NCBI GenBank assembly: GCA_002255905.1
Contig: NKIN01000002.1
Coordinates: 248,001-312,000 of the forward strand
DNA: 64,000 nt
Direction: 5' to 3'
Origin: Burkholderiales bacterium PBB1
GTDB taxonomy: Bacteria > Pseudomonadota > Gammaproteobacteria > Burkholderiales > Burkholderiaceae_C
How positions within the stretch are numbered: position 1 is the stretch's first letter; each line of letters starts with the position of its first letter. Below, in pieces: positions 43,188 through 51,342 of the stretch. A model generated the notes under the pieces. The model had not been told where the DNA came from and made no database searches. It was given only the letters and a program-made list of their open reading frames with translations. The position numbers were made by a program, and so were the translations under genes.

Positions 43188-45827
43188 ATGATGAAAATCT
43201 TTCTCTGGGATGAGCGCGGCGATCCGTGGTCTGCGGCTGTGTCGGCGGCCTCGCGCTGGGCCGAGGCGCGCGGTGTGGCGCTGCGTGATGCGGTGTTCGT
43301 CGTGCCCTTTGCCCAACACTTGCCGCTCGCTCGCGCCGCTTGGGCGCAGACCGATCGGTGGATGCCGAGGGTCGAAACCACGCAGACACTGGCCTGCAGC
43401 ATCGCACCGTCGGAGCCACCATCGGGTGATGACCTTCTCTTCGATGCGGCGCTGGACAGCTTGACCGCGCGGCGCTTGCTGCACAGTCAGTCGGCTCTGG
43501 CCGCCTGGCATCGCCGCGATCCACGTGCCTTTGACCACGCGGTCCAGGCACTGGTGCAGACGGCGCACGCACTCTGCCGGGCACGCGATGCGGTGTCGCC
43601 GTCGCAACGTGAGCGGTATCGCGCCGAGGGCCGTGCAGCGCTCAGTGCCATCGGTGGTCTGGGCGGCACCGAGCGGCAACTCGCGCGCATCGCTTTTGAA
43701 TGGGCGCAGGCGGCGCCCAGTGCAGCCACCGACGTGCTGTTCTCATGGCGCCCTTCGGCATGGATCGTCGTGCAGACGGGCGGTGTCGATGCGTTGATGC
43801 AGCAGCTCGTCGAAGACACCGTCGTCCCGACGTTGTGGCTCGATGTGGACCCGCCCGGCGATGACGTGATTCAGGCGGTGGCGCCGCAGTCCCGCGTGCA
43901 ATGCCAGGTGTGCAGCGGATTCGAAGACGAAGCCCAGCGAGCAGCTGCTCAATTGCTGGCCGATGTGGCGGAACATGGGACACCGGTGGCCTTGATCGCC
44001 CAGGATCGGGTGCTGGCGCGTCGCGTGCGTGCGCTGCTCGCCCGGCAGGGCGTGCCGTTGCGCGATGAAACCGGCTGGACGCTCTCGACCACCCGCGCGG
44101 CAGCCGCTGTGATGGCCATGCTGCGGTCGGCCTCGCCGACTGCCAGCGTGGACGACGTGCTCGACGCGCTCAAGATGTGGCCAGCCGACACCTCCAGCGC
44201 AGGCGCATTGGCCACGCTCGAAGCCGGGCTGCGCCGTCAGCAGTGGGCGCGGCCGGTGTCGGTGAATCCGCAACGTCTCGCGGCGCCCGCAGCTGCCCTG
44301 TGGGAGCGTGTCGCGCAAGCCATCGAACCGCTGCGTGGAGGCGCACGCACCCTGGCGGCCTGGAATCAGTGTCTGCGCATGGCATTGCACATCAGCGGCG
44401 TGATGAGCGCGCTCGAAAGCGATGAGGCGGGTCAGCAGGTGTTGTCCGCCCTGCACCTGACCGATGCGCAGGTGGGGAACGCGTACACCGACGCGCTGAC
44501 GCTGGCCGACTACGCGCGCTGGGTCGACGCGGCGCTGGAACAGGCAAGCTATGTCCCATCTTCGCCCGAGTCGCCTGCCGTCGTACTGATCCCGGCGGCA
44601 CGCGCGATGCTGCGGCCGTTCGCCGCGGTCGTCTGGCCTGGCGCCGACGAGAAGCGACTCGGGGCGCTGTCGCCGCCGCATCCCTTGCTGCACGATGCCG
44701 ATGCGACCACGCTCGGCTTGCTGACGGCCGCGCAGCGCCGCGACCGCGACCTGCTCGCATTCGCGCACGTGTTGCGCGGCGCGCCGGTCACCCTGCTGCG
44801 CCGCACTGACGACGACGGAGAGCCGCTGTCGGCCAGCCCCTGGCTCGAACGTCTGTCGGCCGCCCGACAGACGGCGAGCCGTGCGCCTGCCAGCCCGGCG
44901 CCCGACGCGCGTCTTGAACGGTGGGTCGCGGCGCAGCCCATCGCCCGGCCCCTGCCTACGGCGCCGGCGCTGCTGCCCCATCGTCTGAGTGCCAGTGCCT
45001 GTGAGGCGCTGCGCGCGTGTCCGTACCGATTTTTCGCGCTGCGCATGCTGGGCTTGCAGGCCGCCGAAGAACTCGACGGCGAGCTGGAAAAGCGCGACTA
45101 CGGCACCTGGCTGCATGCGGTTCTGCACCGCTTTCATCAGGCACGTCCCGAACCGCGCACCACCAGCGACGACGCCCTCGCGCTGGACACCGCCGCGCGG
45201 CAGGTGCAGGCCGAGCTGGCACTCGACGACGGTGATTTCCTGCCGTTCAGCGCCACCTTCGAACGCTTTGCCCCGCGCTATGTCGTCTGGCTGCAGGGCC
45301 GCGACCGAGGCGGTGCGCAGTGGCTGGATGGTGAGCGGGAGTGGGCTGTGCAACCCGAGGCCTGGCACGGCATCGCCATGCATGGCGTGATCGACCGGAT
45401 CGACAGCGTGCCTGGGGCTGCAGCAGCGGGCGACGGGGGGCCGGTGACGCAGTTGATCGACTACAAGACGGGTTCCACCCAGGCCCTGCGCGACAAGGTC
45501 GCGCGGCCGCAGGAGGACACCCAGCTGCCGTTCTACGCGGCATTGGCGATCGAGCAGGGCCGCGCGGTCGGCGACATCGGCCCGCTGGATGCGATGTATC
45601 TGTCGCTCGACGATGCCAAGCAGATCGCCGAGGTGCGTCACCCCGATGTGGAGCACAGCGCGATCGCCTTGGTGGCTGGCCTGGGCCGCGATCTCGCGCG
45701 ATTGCGGGACGGTGCCGCATTGCCTGCGCTGGGCGACGGCGCAGCCTGCGACCACTGTGATGCACGCGGGTTGTGCCGACGCGACCAGTGGGCCGACCTG
45801 GCGCAGGCTGCCGAGGTACCACGTTGA
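43188..45827 (+). CDS. addB: AddB-like subunit of the AddAB recombination nuclease
   Basis: Partner of AddA in resection of double-strand breaks. 879 residues. The inactive helicase-like N-terminal part is divergent. The C-terminal nuclease domain has HAVLHRFHQARP, then VIDRIDS and LIDYKTGS, the D-x-K active site of PD-(D/E)XK nucleases. Four cysteines of the expected Fe-S cluster are visible: RACPYRFF before the nuclease and CDHCDARGLC at the end. Starts at 43188 or the adjacent ATG at 43191. It overlaps addA by TTGA. Confidence 0.88.
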   Translation: MMKIFLWDERGDPWSAAVSAASRWAEARGVALRDAVFVVPFAQHLPLARAAWAQTDRWMPRVETTQTLACSIAPSEPPSGDDLLFDAALDSLTARRLLHSQSALAAWHRRDPRAFDHAVQALVQTAHALCRARDAVSPSQRERYRAEGRAALSAIGGLGGTERQLARIAFEWAQAAPSAATDVLFSWRPSAWIVVQTGGVDALMQQLVEDTVVPTLWLDVDPPGDDVIQAVAPQSRVQCQVCSGFEDEAQRAAAQLLADVAEHGTPVALIAQDRVLARRVRALLARQGVPLRDETGWTLSTTRAAAAVMAMLRSASPTASVDDVLDALKMWPADTSSAGALATLEAGLRRQQWARPVSVNPQRLAAPAAALWERVAQAIEPLRGGARTLAAWNQCLRMALHISGVMSALESDEAGQQVLSALHLTDAQVGNAYTDALTLADYARWVDAALEQASYVPSSPESPAVVLIPAARAMLRPFAAVVWPGADEKRLGALSPPHPLLHDADATTLGLLTAAQRRDRDLLAFAHVLRGAPVTLLRRTDDDGEPLSASPWLERLSAARQTASRAPASPAPDARLERWVAAQPIARPLPTAPALLPHRLSASACEALRACPYRFFALRMLGLQAAEELDGELEKRDYGTWLHAVLHRFHQARPEPRTTSDDALALDTAARQVQAELALDDGDFLPFSATFERFAPRYVVWLQGRDRGGAQWLDGEREWAVQPEAWHGIAMHGVIDRIDSVPGAAAAGDGGPVTQLIDYKTGSTQALRDKVARPQEDTQLPFYAALAIEQGRAVGDIGPLDAMYLSLDDAKQIAEVRHPDVEHSAIALVAGLGRDLARLRDGAALPALGDGAACDHCDARGLCRRDQWADLAQAAEVPR

Positions 45828-48800
45828 GCGCGCCCACGTCTCTGGCGCAACCCGCCTACCGCATCGACGGGGCGCTGGTCAGCGCCGATGCGTTCTACGC
45901 TGCCGCGTGCGACCCGCGTCGACACGTGGTCGTCGAGGCCTGTGCCGGTGCGGGCAAGACCTGGATGCTGGTCTCGCGCATCCTGCGCGCACTGCTCGAC
46001 GGCGCCGAGCCGCAGGAGATCCTCGCCATCACCTTCACCCGCAAGGCGGCAGGCGAGATGCGCGCTCGCCTGAACGAGTGGCTGAAGGCTTTTTCGGCCG
46101 ATGTGGGCAGCGACGCCGATCGTGTGCTCGCCCTGCAGCAGCGGGGGCTGGACGCCGCTGCGGCGCAGGCGCTGGCCCCTGCGCTGGCCGGTCTGCAGCA
46201 GCGCTTGCAGAAGGCGGGCCGCGCCGTCGAGATACGCACCTTCCACGCCTGGTTTTCTCAGTTGTTGAAAGCCGCGCCGCTGGACCTGCTGATCGAGCTC
46301 GGCATCCAGCGCGATGCCCAGATCATCGACGACCTGGCCGACCATGAAAGCGAGGTGTATCGACGCTTCCACGCGGCGGTGCTTGCCAATGAAGGCTTGC
46401 GCGCGGATTTTCATCACCTGGTGCAGCAGCGCGGTCGCTCGCAATTGCGCAAGTGGCTGGATGCGGCCTGGGCCAAGCGTGTGGAGATCGAGCTCGCCGA
46501 CGCAGCCGGCACGCTCGAACCCAGTGTGGCTCAGCCCGCGGCGCCCTGGCCAGGCATCGACCCGACAGCGCACCCGGCACAGTGGATTCAATCGCCCGCA
46601 TGTCGCGCAACGCTGCGACGTTGCGCGTCGGTGCTGGGCACGGCAGGCGGCAAGAAGGCCGCAGATGCCGCACGTGCCATCGAAGGCGCCTGGACAGGTG
46701 CAGAGGTTTCGCCGGCCGAGGCGGTGTTCGAGGCGTTGTGGTCGGCGTTGTTCACCAAGGCCGACACCCCGCGCAAGGGCCTTGGGGACAGCCCGGAACA
46801 GCAGACCGCCATCGATGTGCTGACCACGGTGCGTGCCGCGGTGGCACAGCACGAGACGCGCGAGGAGCACCTGCGCATGGTGCGGCTTTCGCGCGCGTTG
46901 TTCGCGGAACTGGCGGCCTACAAGCGGACACGTGGCCTGGTCGAGATGTCCGATCTGGAGCGCTGCGCGGTCGCCTTGCTGGGCGATTCGGCGCTGTCGG
47001 GATGGGTCCAGGAGCGACTTGACGCACGCGTGCGGCATCTGCTGATCGACGAGTTCCAGGACACCAGCCCGCTGCAGTGGCATGCGCTGGGGGCCTGGCT
47101 GTCGGGTTATGCGGGCGCGGGCGGTGGCGCCAGCGGACATCGACCGCCCAGCGTGTTCATCGTGGGGGACCCGAAGCAGAGCATCTACCGCTTCCGCCGC
47201 GCCGAGCCCAAGGTGTTCGAGGCGGCACGCGACTTCGTGCAGCAAGGCCTGGAGGGCAGCGTGCTCAGTTGCGATCACACGCGGCGCAATGCACCCGAGG
47301 TACTGGCGGTGCTGAATCGGGTGTTCGCTCAGGCGCAGAGCGAAGGTCAGTTCTCCGGCTTCCGGCCGCATTCAACCGCGCTGGGCGCAGTCACCGGGGC
47401 AGGCGCCAGTCGGTTGCCTGTGGTGCTGCGCGAGCAGAACGGTCGCCGTGATGAGGTGGGTGATGACACCTGGCGAGACACGTTGAGCATGGCGCGTGTC
47501 GAGCCGGAGCAGCGGCTTCGGCAGCAGGAGGCCGATCGCGTCGCGACGGCCGTGCAGGCGGTGTTGGCTGGTGGCGTCCCCCCGGGCGAGGTGCAGGTGC
47601 TGTGTCGCAAGCGCGAATCGCTGCGTCTGGCAGCGGCTGCGCTGGCGGCCCTCGGCGTGCCGTGCGCGGCGGTCGAGGAGTCCTTGCTGCTCGACGCACC
47701 CGAAGTACGCGACCTCGTCGCGTTGCTCGACATGCTGGCCTCACCCGGCCATGCGCTGTCGCTGGCGCAGGCCCTCAAGAGCCCGGTCTTTGGCTGCAGC
47801 GACGCTGACCTGGTGCGCCTTGCCAGCGCCGTGGCGTGCGCCGACGCGTCCGCCGAAAGCGACACCACGTCTGCCGAGGCGGCCAGCGCAGTGGATGGCG
47901 AGCGCCTGCCCGCCGAGGGCTCTCCGCAGCGCCGCCGCGATCCACTGGCGTGGTGGCATGCACTGCAACGCCTGCCTGAACCGGGGGCTGCCTTGCAGCG
48001 TGCCCGTGACCTGCTGAATGACTGGCACGCGGCCGCTCGCGTGCTGCCACCCCACGACCTGCTCGACCGCATCGTGTCCGACGGTGACGTGATGGCGCGC
48101 ATGCTGGCTGCGGCGCCGCCGGTGCGCCGCGCCACGGCCCAGGCGGCGATCGAGGCCTTGCTCGCGCAGTCACTGAACCTTGATGGCGCGCGCGGCGCGA
48201 CACCGTACAACTTCGTGCGCGCCCTGCGCCGCCGGCGCCTGACGATCACCGTGCCGGCGCAGCCCGACGCGGTGCAGCTGTTGACGATCCACGGCGCCAA
48301 GGGATTGGAGGCCGAGGTCGTGTTCGTGATGGACACCCAGCCCGAGCCACCACGGGCCGAGAATGCCGCGCTGCTGGTGCAGTGGCCGGTGGCATCTGCG
48401 CATCCGCTCACCTGTGCCTTCGTCTACACCGAGTCCAGGTGCCCGCCATCGCTGGCCACGCTGTACGCCGAGGAACAGGCAGCGCGGCGTCGCGAGGAAC
48501 TCAATGGTCTGTACGTCGCCATGACCCGCGCCAAGCACCGCATCGTGTTCAGTGCCACCACGCCGCATCACGCGGCACCATTGCCGTCGTGGTGGCATCG
48601 GCTCGAGCCGCATGCCAGCGAGGCGTCGCCGTTCCCTGCTCCGCCGACGGTCGCCGACGTTGCACTGCCTCCTGCGAGATTGCTGGAATTGCCGCGCTGG
48701 GAGGTCGCACCGCCGGCCGCGCTCGCAGTCGGCAGCACACGCGCCACCCCCGACAGCGCCGTCGCCCGGCTCGGGCAGGCGGTGCACCGGGTGCTCGAAT

Positions 48801-49219
48801 GGGCGGTGCGGCAGGGTTTGCAGCAGGGGCTGTCGCTCGACACGCTCTGCAGCGCTGCAGCCCGCGAATTTGGCGCCGATGCGCCGGTCGTCCGGAAGGT
48901 GGCTGGTGCGATCCTGGACAGTCCGTCGTGCCGGCGCTTCTTCGACGCCCCAGGGCTGATCTGGGCCGCCAACGAGGTCAGCGTGGTCGATGCTGGCGAG
49001 TGGTTGCGCATTGACCGTCTCGTGCACCGCCGGGCGGTGGAGGACGACCCCGAGACCTGGTGGGTGCTCGACTACAAGCTCAGCCACGCCCCGCATCAAC
49101 TCGATGCCTATCGACGACAGCTTGCGCGGTACCGGCAGGCGGTGGCGCGCTGGCAGCCGGGGGCCGTGGTTCGAAGCGCGTTCATCACCGGCACGGGCGC
49201 GGTGATCGAAGCGGACTGA
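45824..49219 (+). CDS. addA: AddA-like helicase-nuclease (UvrD family)
   Basis: Motor and nuclease subunit of AddAB. 1131 residues from the TTG at 45824, which overlaps the addB stop by 4 bases and gives MSAPTSLAQPAYRIDGALVS; an ATG further upstream lies inside addB. Walker A is ACAGAGKTW (about 39-47), motif Ia ILAITFTRKAAGEMRARL, motif II LLIDEFQDTSPLQW, motif III VGDPKQSIYRFRRAEPKVF, motif V LLTIHGAKGLEAEVVF and motif VI LYVAMTRAKHRI. A C-terminal nuclease domain has WVLDYKLSH. Together with addB it likely replaces RecBCD. Confidence 0.93.
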   Translation: MSAPTSLAQPAYRIDGALVSADAFYAAACDPRRHVVVEACAGAGKTWMLVSRILRALLDGAEPQEILAITFTRKAAGEMRARLNEWLKAFSADVGSDADRVLALQQRGLDAAAAQALAPALAGLQQRLQKAGRAVEIRTFHAWFSQLLKAAPLDLLIELGIQRDAQIIDDLADHESEVYRRFHAAVLANEGLRADFHHLVQQRGRSQLRKWLDAAWAKRVEIELADAAGTLEPSVAQPAAPWPGIDPTAHPAQWIQSPACRATLRRCASVLGTAGGKKAADAARAIEGAWTGAEVSPAEAVFEALWSALFTKADTPRKGLGDSPEQQTAIDVLTTVRAAVAQHETREEHLRMVRLSRALFAELAAYKRTRGLVEMSDLERCAVALLGDSALSGWVQERLDARVRHLLIDEFQDTSPLQWHALGAWLSGYAGAGGGASGHRPPSVFIVGDPKQSIYRFRRAEPKVFEAARDFVQQGLEGSVLSCDHTRRNAPEVLAVLNRVFAQAQSEGQFSGFRPHSTALGAVTGAGASRLPVVLREQNGRRDEVGDDTWRDTLSMARVEPEQRLRQQEADRVATAVQAVLAGGVPPGEVQVLCRKRESLRLAAAALAALGVPCAAVEESLLLDAPEVRDLVALLDMLASPGHALSLAQALKSPVFGCSDADLVRLASAVACADASAESDTTSAEAASAVDGERLPAEGSPQRRRDPLAWWHALQRLPEPGAALQRARDLLNDWHAAARVLPPHDLLDRIVSDGDVMARMLAAAPPVRRATAQAAIEALLAQSLNLDGARGATPYNFVRALRRRRLTITVPAQPDAVQLLTIHGAKGLEAEVVFVMDTQPEPPRAENAALLVQWPVASAHPLTCAFVYTESRCPPSLATLYAEEQAARRREELNGLYVAMTRAKHRIVFSATTPHHAAPLPSWWHRLEPHASEASPFPAPPTVADVALPPARLLELPRWEVAPPAALAVGSTRATPDSAVARLGQAVHRVLEWAVRQGLQQGLSLDTLCSAAAREFGADAPVVRKVAGAILDSPSCRRFFDAPGLIWAANEVSVVDAGEWLRIDRLVHRRAVEDDPETWWVLDYKLSHAPHQLDAYRRQLARYRQAVARWQPGAVVRSAFITGTGAVIEAD

Positions 49220-49273
49220 ATTCACGAGCGCCGCACTGCCGGCGGCTCGCCAGGGCTTTTACGGGCGAATGCG

Positions 49274-49313
49274 GCGCAAACACTGCGCAAATTCAGCGCA
49301 AATGCACCGCAAA
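49274..49313 (+). repeat. Four direct 7-mers with exact 11-base period
   Basis: GCGCAAA at 49274, 49285 and 49296 and CCGCAAA at 49307, each separated by 4 variable bases. A weaker GGCGAAT precedes at 49264. The spacing is about one helical turn, so the repeats face the same side of DNA. They lie 70-110 bases before the pseudokinase start, so a cooperative regulator-binding array is plausible. This is inference. Confidence 0.7.
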
Positions 49314-49383
49314 CGCCCACGATTTCGCGCTTTGGCGCCGGCGGGTGCGCGTTTCCAATAGGGTACATCCGATCACCCTGAAC

Positions 49384-51255
49384 ATGACTGACGCGGCGTC
49401 CTCCCCAGCCAACACCCGACCGAGTTCTCTCGGCCGCAGTTTCGGCCGCTTCGAGTTGTTGAAGCTGCTGGGCAAGAGCGACGGCAGCATGGTCTGGCTG
49501 GTGCTCGACCCGCAGCTCCAGCAGCAGCTGGTGCTGACGCTGCCTCGGGTGCAACCCATCGATGCCGGTGCACTCGAGCGCTGGTCGACGCAGGTCAGGC
49601 AAGCGGCACGGCTCGATCATCCGAACCTGGTGCCCGGCGTCGAGGTCGGCGTGCAGGAGCAGTGGCCCTATCTGGCGGCCGACCGCAATCGCGGTGTCAC
49701 GCTCGGTGAGTGGCTGGTCGAACACCCGAACCCGGCGCCGATCGAAGCGGTGCGCTGGGTCTGCGAAGTGCTGGAAGGCCTCGCCTTCGCACATGAATCC
49801 GGCGTGGCGCACCATGATCTGCAACTGCACAGCCTGCAGATCGGTGAGGCAGGCCACGTGCAGGTGATGGCCTTGGGCACTGCCAGCGGGCAGGGAACGC
49901 CGGCCATCGAGCCTGCCCGACGCGGGCTCGATCAAGCCACCCTGGTCGAGGCCGACGCCCTGCGTGCCCACCGCGAAGCGGCCGAGCGCGACGTGCTGGC
50001 CTGCGGTCTGCTGTTGCATCAGTTGCTCAGCGGCACCGCGGTGCTCGATGAGCCCGACATCTCGAAAGCACTGCGCCGGCTGCCCCCTTACGGACGCGAA
50101 CTGGTGCGCCTGCCGTGGAACACGGTGCATCCGATTCCCGAGGCCCTGCGCGCCATTGCCAACCGCAGCACGGCCGGCCAGCCCCGGCAACGCTACCTCA
50201 GTGCCCGCACGTTCCTGCGGGCATTGCAAGGCTGGCTCGAAGCCGAGGCGCTGGGCCGGGATGGCCCGCTCGAGCTGATGCTGGACCGCCTGCGCACCGT
50301 CGGTGCCTTGCCGGCGCTGGCGGGCATGAGCGGCCGGGTCGAGCGGCTCGCGGCGATGGACGGCCACCACACCGAGGAAATCTCGCGCCACATCCTGCGC
50401 GACATGGCCTTGACCTTCGAACTGCTGCGCGAGGTCAACTCGGCGCAGGTGCAGGGCACGCAGGCGTCGGGATCGGCGCCGGTGCTGACGATCCGCCGCG
50501 CGATTGCACTGATCGGTCTGAACGGTGTACGGCAGGCCGCCAATGGGTTGCGGCAGTGGCCCGGACCATTGTCCGAAGCCGGTGCGCAGGCCTTGCGAGC
50601 CCTGATGGACCGGGTGCGGCTGGCCGGCTTCACCGCACAGGCCCTGCGGCCAGCCGGCTACGACGCCGAGGTGGTGTACCTGGTGACGGTGTTCCAGAAC
50701 CTGGGGCGGCTGCTGGCCCAGTACCACTTCCCTGAGGAATACGAACAGATCCGTGTGTTGATGCGCAGCGTGCCGCCGCCGGCCGATGCACCGAAGGGCA
50801 CCGCACCGACGCCGGGCTGGAGCGAATCGGACGCCTCGTTCGCCGTGCTGGGCATCGACATCGAGGCGCTCGGCGCCGCGGTGGCCCGCCACTGGGGTTT
50901 GGGCGACGAGATGCTGCACATGATCCGCCGTCTGCCGACCGATCTGCCGGTGCGCACGCCCGACACCGACATCGATGTGCTGCGCATCACTGCAAGTGCG
51001 GCCAACGAGGCCGTCGATGCGGCGTCGAACCCCGCTGCCGAACCTGCCGCGGCGGGCAAGGCGGTGCGTGCCGGTGCCTCGCGCCCATCGGTGGCGATGC
51101 GTTACGCGCGCAGCCTCGGATTGACGCCGAAGCTGGTGCAAGAGGCGCTGGCCGCCGCACGCGATGCCTTGCGCACCGGTGAACCCGTGCAGACGGCGAC
51201 GCCGCGCGAAGAAGCGCCTCCGGCGACAGAAACCCCCACGGTCGCGGCCGGCTGA
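49384..51255 (+). CDS. Pseudokinase-HDOD regulatory protein
   Basis: 623 residues. Residues about 20-280 follow the protein kinase fold (FGRFELLKLLG; HHDLQLHS in place of HRDLKPSN), but key residues are gone when aligned with the next gene: the ATP-binding lysine is T52, the helix-C glutamate is Q70, the catalytic-loop lysine and asparagine are Q147 and S150, and DFG reads ALG (163-165). Only D145 remains. Residues about 295-500 form an HDOD domain (EISRHILRDMALTFELLREVNSAQ; VTVFQNLGRLLAQYHFPEEYEQI). The kinase part is probably a non-catalytic binding module. Tandem with a related active-looking kinase. Confidence 0.8.
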   Translation: MTDAASSPANTRPSSLGRSFGRFELLKLLGKSDGSMVWLVLDPQLQQQLVLTLPRVQPIDAGALERWSTQVRQAARLDHPNLVPGVEVGVQEQWPYLAADRNRGVTLGEWLVEHPNPAPIEAVRWVCEVLEGLAFAHESGVAHHDLQLHSLQIGEAGHVQVMALGTASGQGTPAIEPARRGLDQATLVEADALRAHREAAERDVLACGLLLHQLLSGTAVLDEPDISKALRRLPPYGRELVRLPWNTVHPIPEALRAIANRSTAGQPRQRYLSARTFLRALQGWLEAEALGRDGPLELMLDRLRTVGALPALAGMSGRVERLAAMDGHHTEEISRHILRDMALTFELLREVNSAQVQGTQASGSAPVLTIRRAIALIGLNGVRQAANGLRQWPGPLSEAGAQALRALMDRVRLAGFTAQALRPAGYDAEVVYLVTVFQNLGRLLAQYHFPEEYEQIRVLMRSVPPPADAPKGTAPTPGWSESDASFAVLGIDIEALGAAVARHWGLGDEMLHMIRRLPTDLPVRTPDTDIDVLRITASAANEAVDAASNPAAEPAAAGKAVRAGASRPSVAMRYARSLGLTPKLVQEALAAARDALRTGEPVQTATPREEAPPATETPTVAAG

Positions 51256-51342
51256 CATGGCGACCCCTGCGCGCGTTGAGTGTGCGTGCGCTCCCATACG
51301 CGGGTGCGCTGCGAACCGACCGAAAGACCAAGCGGCGCGGCC

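Noticed and set aside
45773-45823. An upstream ATG start for addA at 45773
   Set aside because: It lies within the coding end of addB; the TTG at 45824 with the TTGA overlap gives a normal N-terminus.
49274-49313. The phased 7-mers as a CRISPR array
   Set aside because: Units are 7 bases with 4-base spacers and there are no cas genes; far too short for CRISPR.
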